NCBI RefSeq assembly: GCF_021462225.1
Contig: NC_061804.1
Span: 14,054,740 to 14,118,739 of the forward strand
DNA length: 64,000 bases
Direction: 5' to 3'
Source of the DNA: Girardinichthys multiradiatus
Taxonomy: Eukaryota; Chordata; Actinopteri; Cyprinodontiformes; Goodeidae
Under the pieces are notes generated by a model. The model had not been told where the DNA came from, did no database searches, and saw only the letters and a program-made list of their open reading frames with translations. A program made the translations under genes and the position numbers. Below, piece by piece: positions 9,906-22,231 of this stretch (its first letter is position 1; each line of letters starts with the position of its first letter).

Positions 9906-12900
9906 CCTCCTAAATTAAAACACTCATTTGCAGATAATCTGGATCAAATTACATTAAAGCAAAAAATTTATGGATATAGCAAAATATTGTTTTACAAGCA
10001 GAAGTCAATTAAAATTCTATAAGTAGTGCTTAATATTCTTGAGGACAAAAGCTGAAACCAAATGTCTGTTTCCTGCTTATAATGTATTAGCCTTAACACT
10101 CCAGCACAGTTTGCTACAACATGAAGTTAGAACAGCAGCAGCTACTAGCTGCTTTTAGTTGACGTGTGCTGCACTCACGGCTGTTGACAACCACAACCTG
10201 CGGGCAGTACAGGACTGATCTGAATTGGCATTCCAGTCATTATATTAATTATATATGTGACAACTGTTAACCTCCTCCAAGCACGGAGGCCTGATTTTTT
10301 TGCCGTTAAGACTGCAGAACTGGGACTTTCTTCCTGTTTGGCTCACGTCATTGCAGCCAATGGATGACCTTATTACCAGGGTGACTCTTTGGTGTGGACA
10401 AACCAGAGGTAGATATCCCCTTAATAAAATCTGACACAATTTTGTCTTCCAGACATTTTGGCACTGATTAACTCCTTCCTATCTGTTACTGAAACATATT
10501 ATTTCATTCTAGGCTGGTGTTTGCAGAGAAATGACAGAGCAGGTAAAACAAAGGAGGTCCTTACTGTGAGAGGAGAATGGGAGGAGAATGCGGAAACCAA
10601 AGAGACGGATGAAAGCCAGATAAATCAAATAAAACAACACAATTCTCGCGAATTAGAACACAATAGGGAAAGCAAAACAAACAACTCAACAAGGAGTCTG
10701 GTTTTAACAGTACACCTAACTATGAGACACACACAAGCTTTAACAATGGGTGCACTAAACTTCAAAGCACTTACTTATAGTCTTTTTTCATGACCTACAG
10801 TTCTGAAACCACATTGCATGAAGGTCTGCATGCACGAGGACAGCTAAGAAGAGTGTTTTTACTCAGGAAACTTGTTGGTTTTCCTGTAAAACCCTTTGGT
10901 CATACCAAGACTGCAACAAAAGCTAAACTCTTTCTCTAGTAGGTGAGCTTGGTGTGGCTAAACTGAATCAATTTAATGAATATACACGAAAACATACAAA
11001 AAACAACAATTTAATAAAACCAGGATCAAAGTTATTTTTAGGAATAAAAGAAATCACATTTTTAGATTAAGTTCAGAATGTGAGCTTTCTCATCTATATT
11101 TTACACAATCCCAAATGCTGAGTCAGAACAGGTGCATCTAACAGAGGAACATTTTGTTAGGGGCGTATTTTAATACAACTCAATAACAAGAGCAGTTGTG
11201 GTAGGGTATAAAAAATGTCCATAATCATACAACAGAACTATCTGCAAATGCATTTTGGGGCTTATTTTGTAGTTTATGTCCTTTATTATTGTGAGCAAAT
11301 AAAACTCAAGGGTCAAGAAAGTTGGAATGCTGAACAGTGTGGTTTGTTGCATGACTGAAATGCAAGCTTGTTTATGACACGCTGCAACAACAACTCTGCG
11401 GTGGCCAAAAGTACCTCTGTTTTTTTTTTTCCACTGTTCTCTCGCATGGTTTAAATTTATTTCGCCTCTGTAGCCGTGAGAGCACTCAACCACACTCTGA
11501 AAATAAACACAACAGACTGCACTTATGTGCCTCTTCAATACACAGGAGACATGAAATTTAGAAAAGTTAATCATTTAAAAGTAGCTTATCTGCCTGCATA
11601 TACTGTATGTGAGAAGCAATTGTAAATAATTTGACATTTATAGGATTACAAACTCTACAAACTCTCCTTCACATTAAACACTGTTAACATTAAAAGTGTG
11701 TTTAAGCAATTAATCTGGTGTTATATTTTTTTCCTGAAATGTTTTTCATGTCAGGGGCAGGGGCATAAAAATCAGCAACAAACCAAGCAAACAAAAAAGG
11801 CTATTTCTGCTGGGGTCTGCTCTGGACCACCTACTGCTACCAATGAAAATGTAAAGCTGCTTGAAAAGTTAAAAGAACATCCTCTCATCTTCAATGCATC
11901 TGCAGCTCTATTGTTAAAGCAGCAAAGGAAGTCTTTCTGACCCATTGGACTACAGCCTTGTATAATAACTGAATTCTGTAACAAATTATGTTTGTATTTG
12001 GGGAATGTTTTTTCTTAATTAAAATTGTTTCTATGTGAAATATTCTATTTTCTCTAAGCTTACGGTCATCCCATTACTTTTCTCACATAGAAGAGAAATT
12101 TGGGCTGAAAGCCATATAAGCCAATCTTAGGTTTCTTAGGAATCTTAGGTCTACAAGCAGCATGCAAACACTTTATATGATGTATCTTTGAGTTATTCTA
12201 GATGCCAAATATATATAGACTGACCTCCTTGTTGGGCACATCTGGCTAGTTCTGGGTTGGATCCCATTTTGCCTGAAGAATTGTCCTTATTTTTCATGGC
12301 ATATATTTAGCCAAGGGTTGAAAACCTTTTTTCAAGAGATGTTTGTCCACATTGACATACTAGCATTGTCAGCAACAATATTAAAAGGCCGTGGCAGCAC
12401 CTGGTGTGGTCTTCAGCTGCTGTAGCCCATCTACGTCTAGATTTTATGCTGTGTTTGAACTTCAGCAAGTTGTCCTGCTCTTGTCTAAATGCATAAATGC
12501 ATTGTATTGTAACCATTTGATTGACTGATGCATATGTTTATATAAAAAACATGTTTTATATTATGTTTTTAATTTAACTGATTAAAGCTAATACAAATGT
12601 TGTGCCATTTCGCTGAAATCTCTTGATTTTACAAGTGAAACGAAAATAGATCTGCTACCATGCTTTTATGTCTCATGTCAGATTGTTAGATAGATCCGAG
12701 GAGGGTTTGTCTCTTAAAGAGCAATAAAACCCACTCCTTTCTCACTGTATGAAATATTAACTACCACCTCTGCATTTCAGTCATGTGTGACCTTTAAGAT
12801 GAAACATTGAAAATAATCAAAAGGAAACTGTCTTCTCTGTTTAAAGAGTGTAGGTTTTCCACCAAATTTGTACAGGCATTTCTGTGCAGGCTTAGAATGC

Positions 12901-14058
12901 ATGAGTGGGCTCCTCTCACAGCCCAAAAAACATTGAAGGCTGATTGAAGATTTTTAATTGTCCTTAGCAGGTACATACAGACCCATCCAATAAATGTGAA
13001 TGATATTGAAAAGTCCTTTTCTTTCAGAAACTCAATTCACTGAAAAGCATTATATATATATATTATTTAGACATAGACTGATGTTTTTAAGTCTTTATTT
13101 CTGTTAATTATGAGGATTTTCCAATTACAGCTAAGGAAAACACATTTAACATTAGAATCCACTTCAACTTGCAATGAATCATGGGATAGGGTGGGCCTCA
13201 AACAATACACCAAACCCATCCTTCAAATCTGGGGAAAGGAAGGACACATTTATAGGATGCATTTGGAGAAGCCTTCAGATTTGGACAGCCTTTGTTGCAT
13301 TATGTCGTGACGTAATCGGCCTATGATCTCAGCCCCAACACAGCTACAGATTGTGATGGGTCACAGATTTTGGTGTAACACCAGTACTGTCACTTCCGCG
13401 GCAGGTCACTTCAGCTAGATGTCACTTCCATTGTGGCATTGTATTTATGTTTTGGCTTTTGTATTTGTCTTTAGAATTTTGTATTTATGTTGTGATTTAA
13501 TGATTTATGTTGTAGATTTTGGCATGAGACCTCTGGGCTGCCGTACAAAGCACTTCTACTGTTGACATGATGCCGTATTAATACTGAACTATCAGAGATC
13601 AAAGGAGGTGCAGAAGATCATCTCTGACTGCTGTAGTGTCAGCTACACACTGTTAATGCTCCTGCCATAAATCATAAAGCACTGAAGCAACCAGCAAGAA
13701 TACAGCCTGTATATGCAAGTCATTAGGATAATTGACTGATTTAATGTAGGTGATTAGTTTTTGGGCAGTTATTCAAAAAGGTCTGCAAACGTTTTCACTG
13801 GAATGGTCTTTTGTCTGGAAATACTGGCTCATTTTTGGAGCCATGAACTATGAAGTCACAGGTGTTTTTGATGGAGATTCAATAAAGTGGGATGATTTAT
13901 TAAAGATAACAGATGGCTTATAGTGGGGAAGAAGCTGCATGGCTAACTGCGGAGGAGGCGGCCAGCTGACCAACCATACCGAGTGATGATACACAAAATA
14001 ATTGTGCTTAGAAAATGATGGTAGGTAGCGGAGCCATTTCCCATTCACGACTTATGCC
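9906..14058. other. Intergenic DNA without a supported gene
   Basis: AT-rich sequence with only short open frames that lack domain signatures, splice logic or family resemblance. A short AT run lies near 13,051-13,063. Nothing further recognised. Confidence 0.5.
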
Positions 14059-15450
14059 TAGTTCGCACGGCAGGATTTTTATGCCAATTTTTGACCCGAT
14101 CTTCCCCTTCCTACAGGCCACAGGCAAGAAAGAGAGAGACATAGGGCAAAAAGGAAAAAGGGAGAGGAGAGAAGAATAGGGGAAAGAAAAAATGATGAAG
14201 AGAATACAAGACACTAGAAGAGTGCTTCTACACCTAGAAAAGCATATATAAAACTTACAAAATGTAGCATGTATTTCAATAACCGAATAAATAAGGTCTA
14301 CAAATAAACAACAGCTACTGCAGGCACATTACAAATAAACTGTGGCGCAATATAGAACACCTGTGTATCTGTTAACAACTGAATCCAAACACCTGTGGGT
14401 GTAAGTGTGAGCACGTTTGCATATGTAAGGTTTTGCCATAAAAATTTGGACTGGCAAGTGTGAGAAGCCACAGACCTGCCCCCCTGGACCCGAGAAAGAC
14501 ATGTAGGTGATCTGCAAAGAAGAGAAGAGCAAAGGAGAGCCCCAGGGGAACCACCCAGCAGCCATAGTGCAGAAGCTCCAGGGAGCTGCAGCGACGAGCC
14601 CGCAGGCCCGGCCGGCAGCCATGTACACCAGAGCAGATCCAGCCATGGACCCAGAGACCAGAGATTTGGGGCACATCACCCCCCAAGCAGAGACCCAACA
14701 GAGCCAGGGGGCCCAGGCCTCGGCAAGCAGTGACCAGGAATGAGCTGGCACACACCAAAGCACCCAGCCCTGGACACTGAGAACCACAAATACACCTGCG
14801 GGCAGAGGCATCAGCCACCAGCAGGGAGTGTGTCAGGGAGGAAATAGGCACATTTGATGGAGGGCCTAAACTAATTCAGGTGAGGGAGCAGCCCAAGACC
14901 TAACCTGACACAAAAACAGGACAGTCACAATCAAACATTCCCACCCTTATACTATACCCACAATCACCATCTGCTCCGACCCCAGCCCCATTGTGATGGC
15001 TCTTAAGATAATCATATAAGATATTCCTGCTGTGTGTGGTGTGTTAAGGGTGATTTAGTCTGCTCGGAAGGATGTCGGGACCACTCCGACTTCAAATCGG
15101 GGTTATTCAACATGTTGGATTATCTTGGCCTGATATCCCACCGTGTGAGGTGTTCACCGAGGACAAATGAGCATGCACCCTGTTGAATGTGACATATAGC
15201 CAATCAGAAAGCGAGGTGACAGAAACACGGAAGACAATTACTCTGAACTCGGAAACGTTTGATCGAAAAGATTCGCGAGATTTCTCGTCTGACAATTTAA
15301 TGTTTGTGAGGGAAGTCTGTTTGTATGTGGTATGTTGTTCTTGCTGTGTAGCTGGACACCACACACTCCAAGACCAAACCTGTCCACGTGTGGGGTCCCT
15401 CAGTTTTTGAAAATTGTCTGACAATTGCAAAATCTTGCCATGTGAACCAA
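14059..15450. mobile_element. Non-autonomous DNA transposon, probably hAT-like, with nested repeat
   Basis: The ends are inverted and diverged: left GTTCGCACGGCAGGATTTT at 14,061 and right AAAATCTTGCCATGTGAACC ending at 15,448. The subterminal right part (15,010-15,440) contains transposon-like sequence but no transposase. The middle is occupied by the GC-rich repeat. Superfamily is inferred from the look of the ends; a target duplication was not resolved. Confidence 0.6.
14460..14870. repeat. GC-rich interspersed repeat
   Basis: Markedly richer in G and C than its surroundings, with CCAGGG, GCAGAGAC and CAAGCAGTGACCAGGA blocks. A piece of it is also present at about 2,305-2,365. Open frames on both strands are by-products of its base composition. 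Confidence 0.55.
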
Positions 15451-16258
15451 CATTAGAGCTGATCTGAATTAAACAACTGTGCTACTTCCTGTTTATGTAT
15501 GTGGCTTGGATAACAGGATGTATTATTTACAGTACATCTGAAAGTATACATACACCCACAAGTAAAAGACTGTTTTCGTTTTTGACTGTCTCCATACTAA
15601 CATCCCAGAATTCAGCAAGACATACTTGTGTCCTAATAGCAAGAATTTTATTTTCCAGGCAAAAAGATATGGGTCTGCTGTGAAGCCCCAAATACCAATC
15701 CTGCGGTGCATATCTGAGCTAAAATCCTAACACAGTAATGTGGCGAGGACTGGCCTATTTGGTAAAACTGCTCTTGGAGACCCTGGATGAGGGCTGGTGA
15801 AGAAATTGTGTTGCCTAAAAAAATGTGTGATGTCTTAGGCAAGTCTACTTGCTGTTTGGGCGTCAAAGAACTGTGGATGCCCAATATCTAATGGAAGAGG
15901 AATCCATATTATCACTATCCTTTTGACATGATAAATACAATTGATGGATGCACAATGATGATGAACAAATGGATTATAGGGGATTATTTTGTCATTTTTC
16001 ATTTGTACATTAAAATAAACTAAAACAATTTTTTGTTTTTTATATTTTTGTCTAATGTGGCCATGTTATTATCCACACTTTGCTCTGCAGACGTTAAATG
16101 CCTTTTGCATTTCTGTTTCATGTTCTACATTTTTCTAAAAGTTCATAATTGAAAGATTTACACTTACATATTAATGTAGGTATGTTGTCTGTAGTCCTTC
16201 TCTGACTGCTTCACGGAAACCTGGAGTTTTATTGTCAAGGGGAAGTCAAGGGCATGTA
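15451..16258. other. Intergenic DNA, nothing recognised
   Basis: AT-rich spacer between two transposons. The short open frames show no known signature. Confidence 0.4.
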
Positions 16259-17459
16259 CAGGGGTTGGACAATGAGACTGAAACACATGGTTTTAGACCA
16301 CAATAATTTATTAGTATGGTGTAGGGCCTCCTTTTGGGGCCAATACAGCGTCAATTCGTTTTGGGAATGACATATACAAGTCTTGCACAGTGGTCAGAGG
16401 GATTTTAAGCCATTTTTCTTGCAGGATAGTGGCCAGGTCACTACGTGATACTGGTGGAGGAAAACGTTTCTTGACTCGTTCCTCCAAAACACCCCAAAGT
16501 GGCTCAATAATATTTAGATCTGGTGACTGTGCAGGCCATGGGAGATGTTCAACTTCACTTTCATGTTCATCAAACCAATCTTTCACCAGTCTTGCTGTGT
16601 GTATTGGTGCATTGTCATCCTGATACATGGCACTGCCTTCAGGATACAATGTTTGAACCATTGGATGCACATGGTCCTCAAGAATTGTTCGGAAGTCCTT
16701 GGCAGTGACGCGCCCATCTAGCACAAGTATTGGGCCAAGGAAATGCCATGATATGGCAGCCCAGACCATCAGTGAGCCATCCCCATGCTTCACTCAGGGC
16801 ATTCAACAGTCTGGGTGGTACGCTTCTTTGGGGCTTCTCCACACCGTAACTCTCCCGGATGTGGGGTAAACAGTAAAGGTGGACTCATCAGAGAACAATA
16901 CATGTTTCACATTGTCCACAGCCCAAGATTTGCGCTCCTTGCACCATTGAAACCGGTGTTTGGCATTGGCATGAGTGACCAAAGGTTTGGCTATAGCAGC
17001 CCGGCCGTGTATATTGACCCCGTGGATCTCCCGACGGACAGTTCTGGTGGAAACAGGAGAGTTGAGGTGCACATTTAATTCTGCCGTGATTTGGGCAGCC
17101 GTGGTTTTATGTTTTTTGGATACAATCCAGGTTAGCACCCGAACATCCCTTTCAGACAGCTTCCTCTTGCATCCACAGTTAATCCTGTTGGATGTGGTTC
17201 GTCCTTTTGGTGGTATGCTGACATTACCCTGGATACCGTGGCTCTTGATACATCACAAAGACTTGATGTCTTGGTCACACATGTGCCAGCAAGACGTGCA
17301 CCAACAATTTGTCCTCTTTTGAACTCTGGTATGTCACCCATAATGTTGTGTGCATTTCAATATTTTGGGCAAAACTGTGGCTACCAGGCTGGTCCAATTT
17401 AGCCATGAAACCTCCCACACTAAAATGACAGGTGCTTCAGTTTCATTGTCCAACCCCTG
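16259..17459 (-). mobile_element. Tc1/mariner element, family 2, copy 1
   Basis: 1,201 bp between TA dinucleotides (16,257-16,258 and 17,460-17,461). The inverted ends begin CAGGGGTTGGACAATGA. A full-length but broken transposase lies on minus. Confidence 0.93.
16311..17341 (-). pseudogene. Tc1-type transposase, family 2, broken
   Basis: Three open pieces: 17341-17132 (DNA-binding N-terminus, FKRGQIVGARLAGTCVTKTS), 17138-16803 (VLFSDESTFTVYPTSGRV with the first catalytic Asp) and 16793-16311 (YQDDNAPIHTARLVKDWFDE and SPDLNIIEPLWG with the second Asp and Glu). There is a frame change at about 17,135 and two stops at about 16,790-16,803. The TGA between PDC and MP is shared with copy 2 at 61 kb. 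All three catalytic residues survive in the text of the gene, but no full protein can be made. Confidence 0.9.
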
Positions 17460-17783
17460 TAGTGTAACTGCTTCCTTGATTTAGGTAACTCAAAAGCACA
17501 AAGGGAAGAGCATAAAACCAATCATCGGTCTGCAGAAAATGTACAGGTCTGTCTCAAGCAGATAAGCCAGCATCACACCCCCGTGAGGTCGGTAAGCACT
17601 TTTTTGAATCAATATAGATTATAATTAGACATATTGCAACATCTAGATTATTTTCTAAAGTTGCCTGAATGATTTGACAAATTACAGAAGCTAAATATTC
17701 TCCAAGAATATTTAGCTTTCTTTCAATTCATAACGCCACAGCCTTCTCTTCTCATTTCATTACATGTGTTTATCACAGGAACA

Positions 17784-20700
17784 ATGATAACTGTCTTCAT
17801 GATCTCCACAGCCTTTGCTGTGACCACTCTGGCAAAAGGTAGTCTTCAGTTTTTAATGGTTTTGTGAACGCAGGGTTTTGTAATTGCGTTTTTAATCAAA
17901 ATAAATATTGCAAAATGATTAGACTTTGAAAACGTATTACAAGCTCATATGGAATTAGGTTTCAAGTTTTGTTTCTCTATTTTAATGTTATATTTTTATA
18001 CAGACATATTTAACAAATTACAATATTGATGAAAGTTCCATTTATTTCAGTACATCCATTTACTAAGTAAAACACATTAATCACATAGAGACAGATATTT
18101 TCAAGCTCTTAATTGCTGTTGATTATGATGATTTTCAGCATATAGCTAAAGAAAAACACAACATTTAAGATTAGAATATCACATCAATAAAAACACATTT
18201 TAATACAGAAATAAGGGCTTAAAGATCTACGTATAAGTATGTTTAATACTTGCTTAAAGGTTGTTATTTTCAGACGGTACTTTTATCTGACAAAAAAGCC
18301 ACTTCAGGACACATATACTAATTTATTGAATATGAATGTGACTTAAATTTACATGGAGCATTTACTGCATTTTTAAAAATCTTTAATTTTAGATTTGGCT
18401 GTTCTTTGTTTCCTACAGGATCTATCGAGTGCAGTTTTTCTGACTCCACTGGACCCCAGCAGTGTTATGGAGCAGAAGGACAACAACTTATTTTTCATCT
18501 TTCAAAAAAAAAAAATACTGAAATTAGATTGACAAAGGATGAAAAATACAGAATTTTAAAGATAGACAAAAATGGGACAGTGACCCTCAATAAGGACTAT
18601 GTGAATCAGTCAGTGCAACTACAACCTAGAACATTTAGACTGAGTAACGCCATGAAGAAACATTCTGGAGATTACGTCCTGGAAGAATACGGAACTTATG
18701 GACAAATAATGAAAAAAGTCCAAGTCCACCTAAAAATACAACGTAGGTTAATTAAGGTTACTCTGCAAGAAATGTTATATTCAGACTAATTATATGCCTG
18801 TTCAAACAACAGTCTTAATCTTATCTTTGTCAGTAACTAAAAAGCATACCATGCATTGATGAATAAAATGTTTAGTTAGAGAACAAGAACTGCAGCAGCT
18901 TTGGGGTTTACCAAAGTAAAACTAGAATTATCGCTACGAACCTAGACCATAAATAATAATAAAAAAAATTTCTACCCCAAAATGAATACTCATTTCTATT
19001 TAAAAACTAATATAGAGTAAATTTAATCAAAGTTTAATGTTGCTGTTATATTAGACATTTATATTTCAATGTCACGTAGTTTGACAAAATCAGAGAAAAC
19101 ATTTGGGAATTTTTAAAGAATTATTTAAATGCTCTACCAGCTCTATAGCCTCTGCAGGGTACTCAGGGGTTCATGCGAGTTTGCCCAACCGGTCCACATG
19201 TGTTTTGTGGACCTGGCAAAGGCATTCAACTGTGTAGCTCGTGGTGCCCTGTGGGGGCTGTTCCAGGAGTAGGGAGTCAGGGGCTCTTAATTAGGAGCCA
19301 TCCAGTCTCTGTACAAGCAGAGCAGGAGTTTGGTCCACATTGCGGGCACTAAGTCGGACCTGTTTTTGGTGCATGTTGGCAGGGCTGCCCTTTGTCACCG
19401 GTCTGGTTAATAACTTGTATGGACAGGATTTCAGGGGCGGAAGGGGTCTGGTTTGGGAACCAGTGGATTTCGTCTCTTCTTTTTGCAGATGACATGGTTC
19501 TGCTGGTCCCCTCTAGCCAAGACCTACAGCATGCACTAGGGCAGTTCGCAGCCAAGTGTGAAGTGGCTGGGATGAAGATAAGCTCCTCCAAGTCTGAGGC
19601 CATGTTTCTCAACCAGAAAAGAGTGGCTTTGCCTCTTCAGGTTGTAGGGGAGTTCCTGCCTCAAGTGGAGGAGTTGAAGTATCTTGAGGTCTTGCTCACG
19701 AGTGAGGGGAGAAAGGAGCAGGAGATTGACAGACGGATTAGTGCCGCTGCCAAAGTAATGGGGACGCTGTGCCGGTCCGTTGTGGTGAAGAGAGAGCTGA
19801 GCCGAAAAGCGAAGCCCTCGATTTACCGGTTGGTCTAAGTTCCTACTCTCACCTATGGCCATGAACTTTGGGTCATGACCGAAAGAATGAGATCCCAGAT
19901 ACGAGCGGCTGAAATGAGCTTCCTCCGTATGGTAGCAGGGCACTCCCTTAGAGATAGGCTGAGGAGCTTGGCCATACTGGAGGAGATCGGAGTAGAGCCG
20001 CTCCTCCCCAACATCGAGAGGAGCCAGTTGAGGTGGCTCGGGCAACTATACTGGATGCCTCCTGGACGCTTCCCTCGGGAGGTGTTCCAGGAACGTCCCA
20101 CCGGGAGGAGGCCCACGACACACCCCAGCACACGCTGTTGGGACTATGTCTATCTGCTGGCCTGGGAACGCCTTGGGCTCCCCCTGGAGGAGCTGGAGCA
20201 GGAGTCTGGGGAGAGGGAAGTCTGCGTGTCTCTACTGAGTCTGCTGCCCCTGCAACCCGGCCCCGCATAAAACGAAAGACTAAGAGTATAGGTGTTTAAA
20301 TGCTTGTTGTTTGATATTTCATAAATTTATGTTCCATTTACAGGACCAGTGTCAAATCCAGTGGTATCTCAAAGGTGTTTTTCAGCCGAACAGAAGACAG
20401 TCACATGTTCTTCCTATGGGGAAGATGTGGAGTTCTTTTTGACATTAGATGGTCATACAGTTATTAAAAGCAGAGACCATGGGAAGTCCATCAGCAACTG
20501 CAAGGAAGAAAAACCCGATTTCTCAAATATTTGCATCAACATACATGGGCAGCTATCAGGAGGCCTTATGTGCCAAGTTTGGAACAATGTCAGCAGTGAG
20601 GATTCAGTATATCACTTAACAGCATGCAAAGGTAAGGTAAAGGACATGGTTTATCATCACATCTTTCAAATATTTTTCGTTTTTTTATTCTGTATCTGTC

Positions 20701-21229
20701 AATAGAGTGAGTAAATATTGTTTCAGATGTTAGCCTCAGGTTGCACGTGTGTTTTTATGGTATTCTCATCAGAGATTTTGTGCTGTCTCTTATCAAAATC
20801 ATGTTTAAAACTTAAAACACAAAACAAATGTACAAATACAGTTAAAGGAAATACAATAAGTACCTACCAGTTATTTTAAAACTTTTGAATAGGCATGATT
20901 ACATTTACTATCTAACATGATTTTTCTTGTATTGTCCAGGTTCTGAGGCCTTTAATGTACCAATAGCAGCTGTTTCCACAACCGCTATTTCTGTGGTTTT
21001 GGGTTACATTTTAATTAAACTTTGTAAAAAAAGGAGACCAGTGCCACCAAATGAGGGTAAATAAAATATGTAAAAACGTTGGTTTGTTGCTCCAAATAAC
21101 CATTAAAATGTATTTGTTATTAAATTTGACTTTTTTCCAGGTAATGCAGAGGAAGTTATCTATGCAGATGTTAAAGTGAAAAACGATGCAAGAAGAAATA
21201 AACAAAACAGCCAAGGCAACGTAAAATGA
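17784..21229 (+). CDS. Receptor gene A: CD2/CD48/SLAM-like Ig receptor with one ITIM
   Basis: A type I membrane receptor of the fish CD2/SLAM kind, expected on leukocytes. Exons: 17784-17838 (signal peptide MITVFMISTAFAVTTLAK), 18419-18742 (V-like Ig), 20344-20631 (C2-like Ig), 20940-21056 (membrane), 21141-21229 (tail). All introns are GT/AG and phase 1; 290 aa. Ig1 has ECSF and QQCYGAEGQQLIFHL, a CD2-family pattern, and HSGDYVLEEYG near its end. Ig2 has RCFSAEQKTVTCSS and LMCQVWNNVSS. The membrane segment VPIAAVSTTAISVVLGYILI is followed by KKRR. The tail carries VIYADV, an ITIM-type site that could recruit SH2 phosphatases when phosphorylated. An untranslated first exon is likely, since an acceptor (CACAG) lies just before the ATG. 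The intron between the Ig exons holds a LINE fragment. Ligand unknown. Orthology to a named mammalian SLAMF gene cannot be given. Confidence 0.85.
19130..20280 (+). mobile_element. LINE reverse-transcriptase 3' fragment, in an intron of receptor A
   Basis: Plus-strand remnants: VDLAKAFN near 19,205, then SLLFADDMVLL (catalytic YADD-type box) at about 19,465-19,500, then the thumb and C-terminal part (RRISAAAKVMG; ERMRSQIRAAEMSFLRMV; LRSLAILEEIG). Frame changes at about 19,300-19,400 and a stop near 19,838 break it. The C-terminal style fits an I/Nimb-type LINE; the clade is uncertain. It is 5'-truncated, and in the same orientation as the host gene. Confidence 0.85.
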
Positions 21230-22231
21230 CTGTTGCTCAGAACAATATCAATGTTTCTCAGTTGATTCTATATAAAATGTTGCCATGAGTTTAGAACATG
21301 TGTTTTACATAAAAAGTAAATATTTGTGATCTACTAATTTATGTTATCTGCCATGTTTTTATTAGTGAGAGGGATTTTCCGCAAGCTGAAGTTATACGTT
21401 AGATTTCTCTTCAAGTGTAAACTGGTAGCATTGTATCGAACTGTATTAATAGTTACAGTTTGTGACTATATAAATGTTTAGGCCTTTACCTCTTGGCCAG
21501 ATATTTTCTTTTTGCCAGACTCTGGTTGCATAAATGTTTTAAAGAGTTTCCAAAATCAGGTGTTTGGTGGATAGTCTTCTGTGTACATACAGTACTCCTA
21601 TATTTTTAAATAAATATACAACGTTTTTTTTAGCTAGATTCGAACCCACTGGTCCGTTACTGAATCATGAAGCTGAGAAACAGATAATGGAAGTGTGGTT
21701 TTAACTCGCACCATCACACAACACTGCTTTTTGCATAGCTGACTCCTGCTAAGCTTTATCTAACAAAAACCTTTAAATACAGGGTCATGTGATTTAGAGG
21801 AAAATAGTCTGACGATGTGTTGTACAATTAATGTATCTTAAGACAGGGACTAGATATGTGAAGGAGTGTTAAAATGCAAATAGCCAAATACAGTTCATGC
21901 TGTAGATTTCTACATGACCTATTGATACTTTGCAGTACATTTAGGGAAACATTAACAGATAAAGTGTTAAAATACAAAAAAAAGTACCACGGCCCAATGA
22001 ATTTAATACAGACTGAATGTGATGATCACAAACTAGAAGCAATATTTACAGCTGCTTTTTAGAATATCTAACCAACAATGATTAAATATAGAATAACAGC
22101 AGCAAAGCACAATCAGGGACATTTTGACCAAATTTACATCTCTTTTTCGTATCATTCTATCTTGTCCCAAATGTGACTATGTGGTTTATGTTCTCCTCAC
22201 ATTTCTGTATCTTATTTATTATTTATTATTA
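21230..22231. other. 3' UTR of receptor A and intergenic DNA
   Basis: Directly after the stop codon lies AT-rich sequence, and a possible polyadenylation signal AATAAA is near 21,610. No gene seen beyond it. Confidence 0.4.

Noticed and set aside
11170..11574. 134-aa minus-strand frame
   Set aside because: No start context, splice partner or domain; an AT-rich chance frame.
14329..14851. Two long overlapping minus-strand frames in the GC-rich block
   Set aside because: Low-complexity translation, no domain, and the block is a repeat also found elsewhere.
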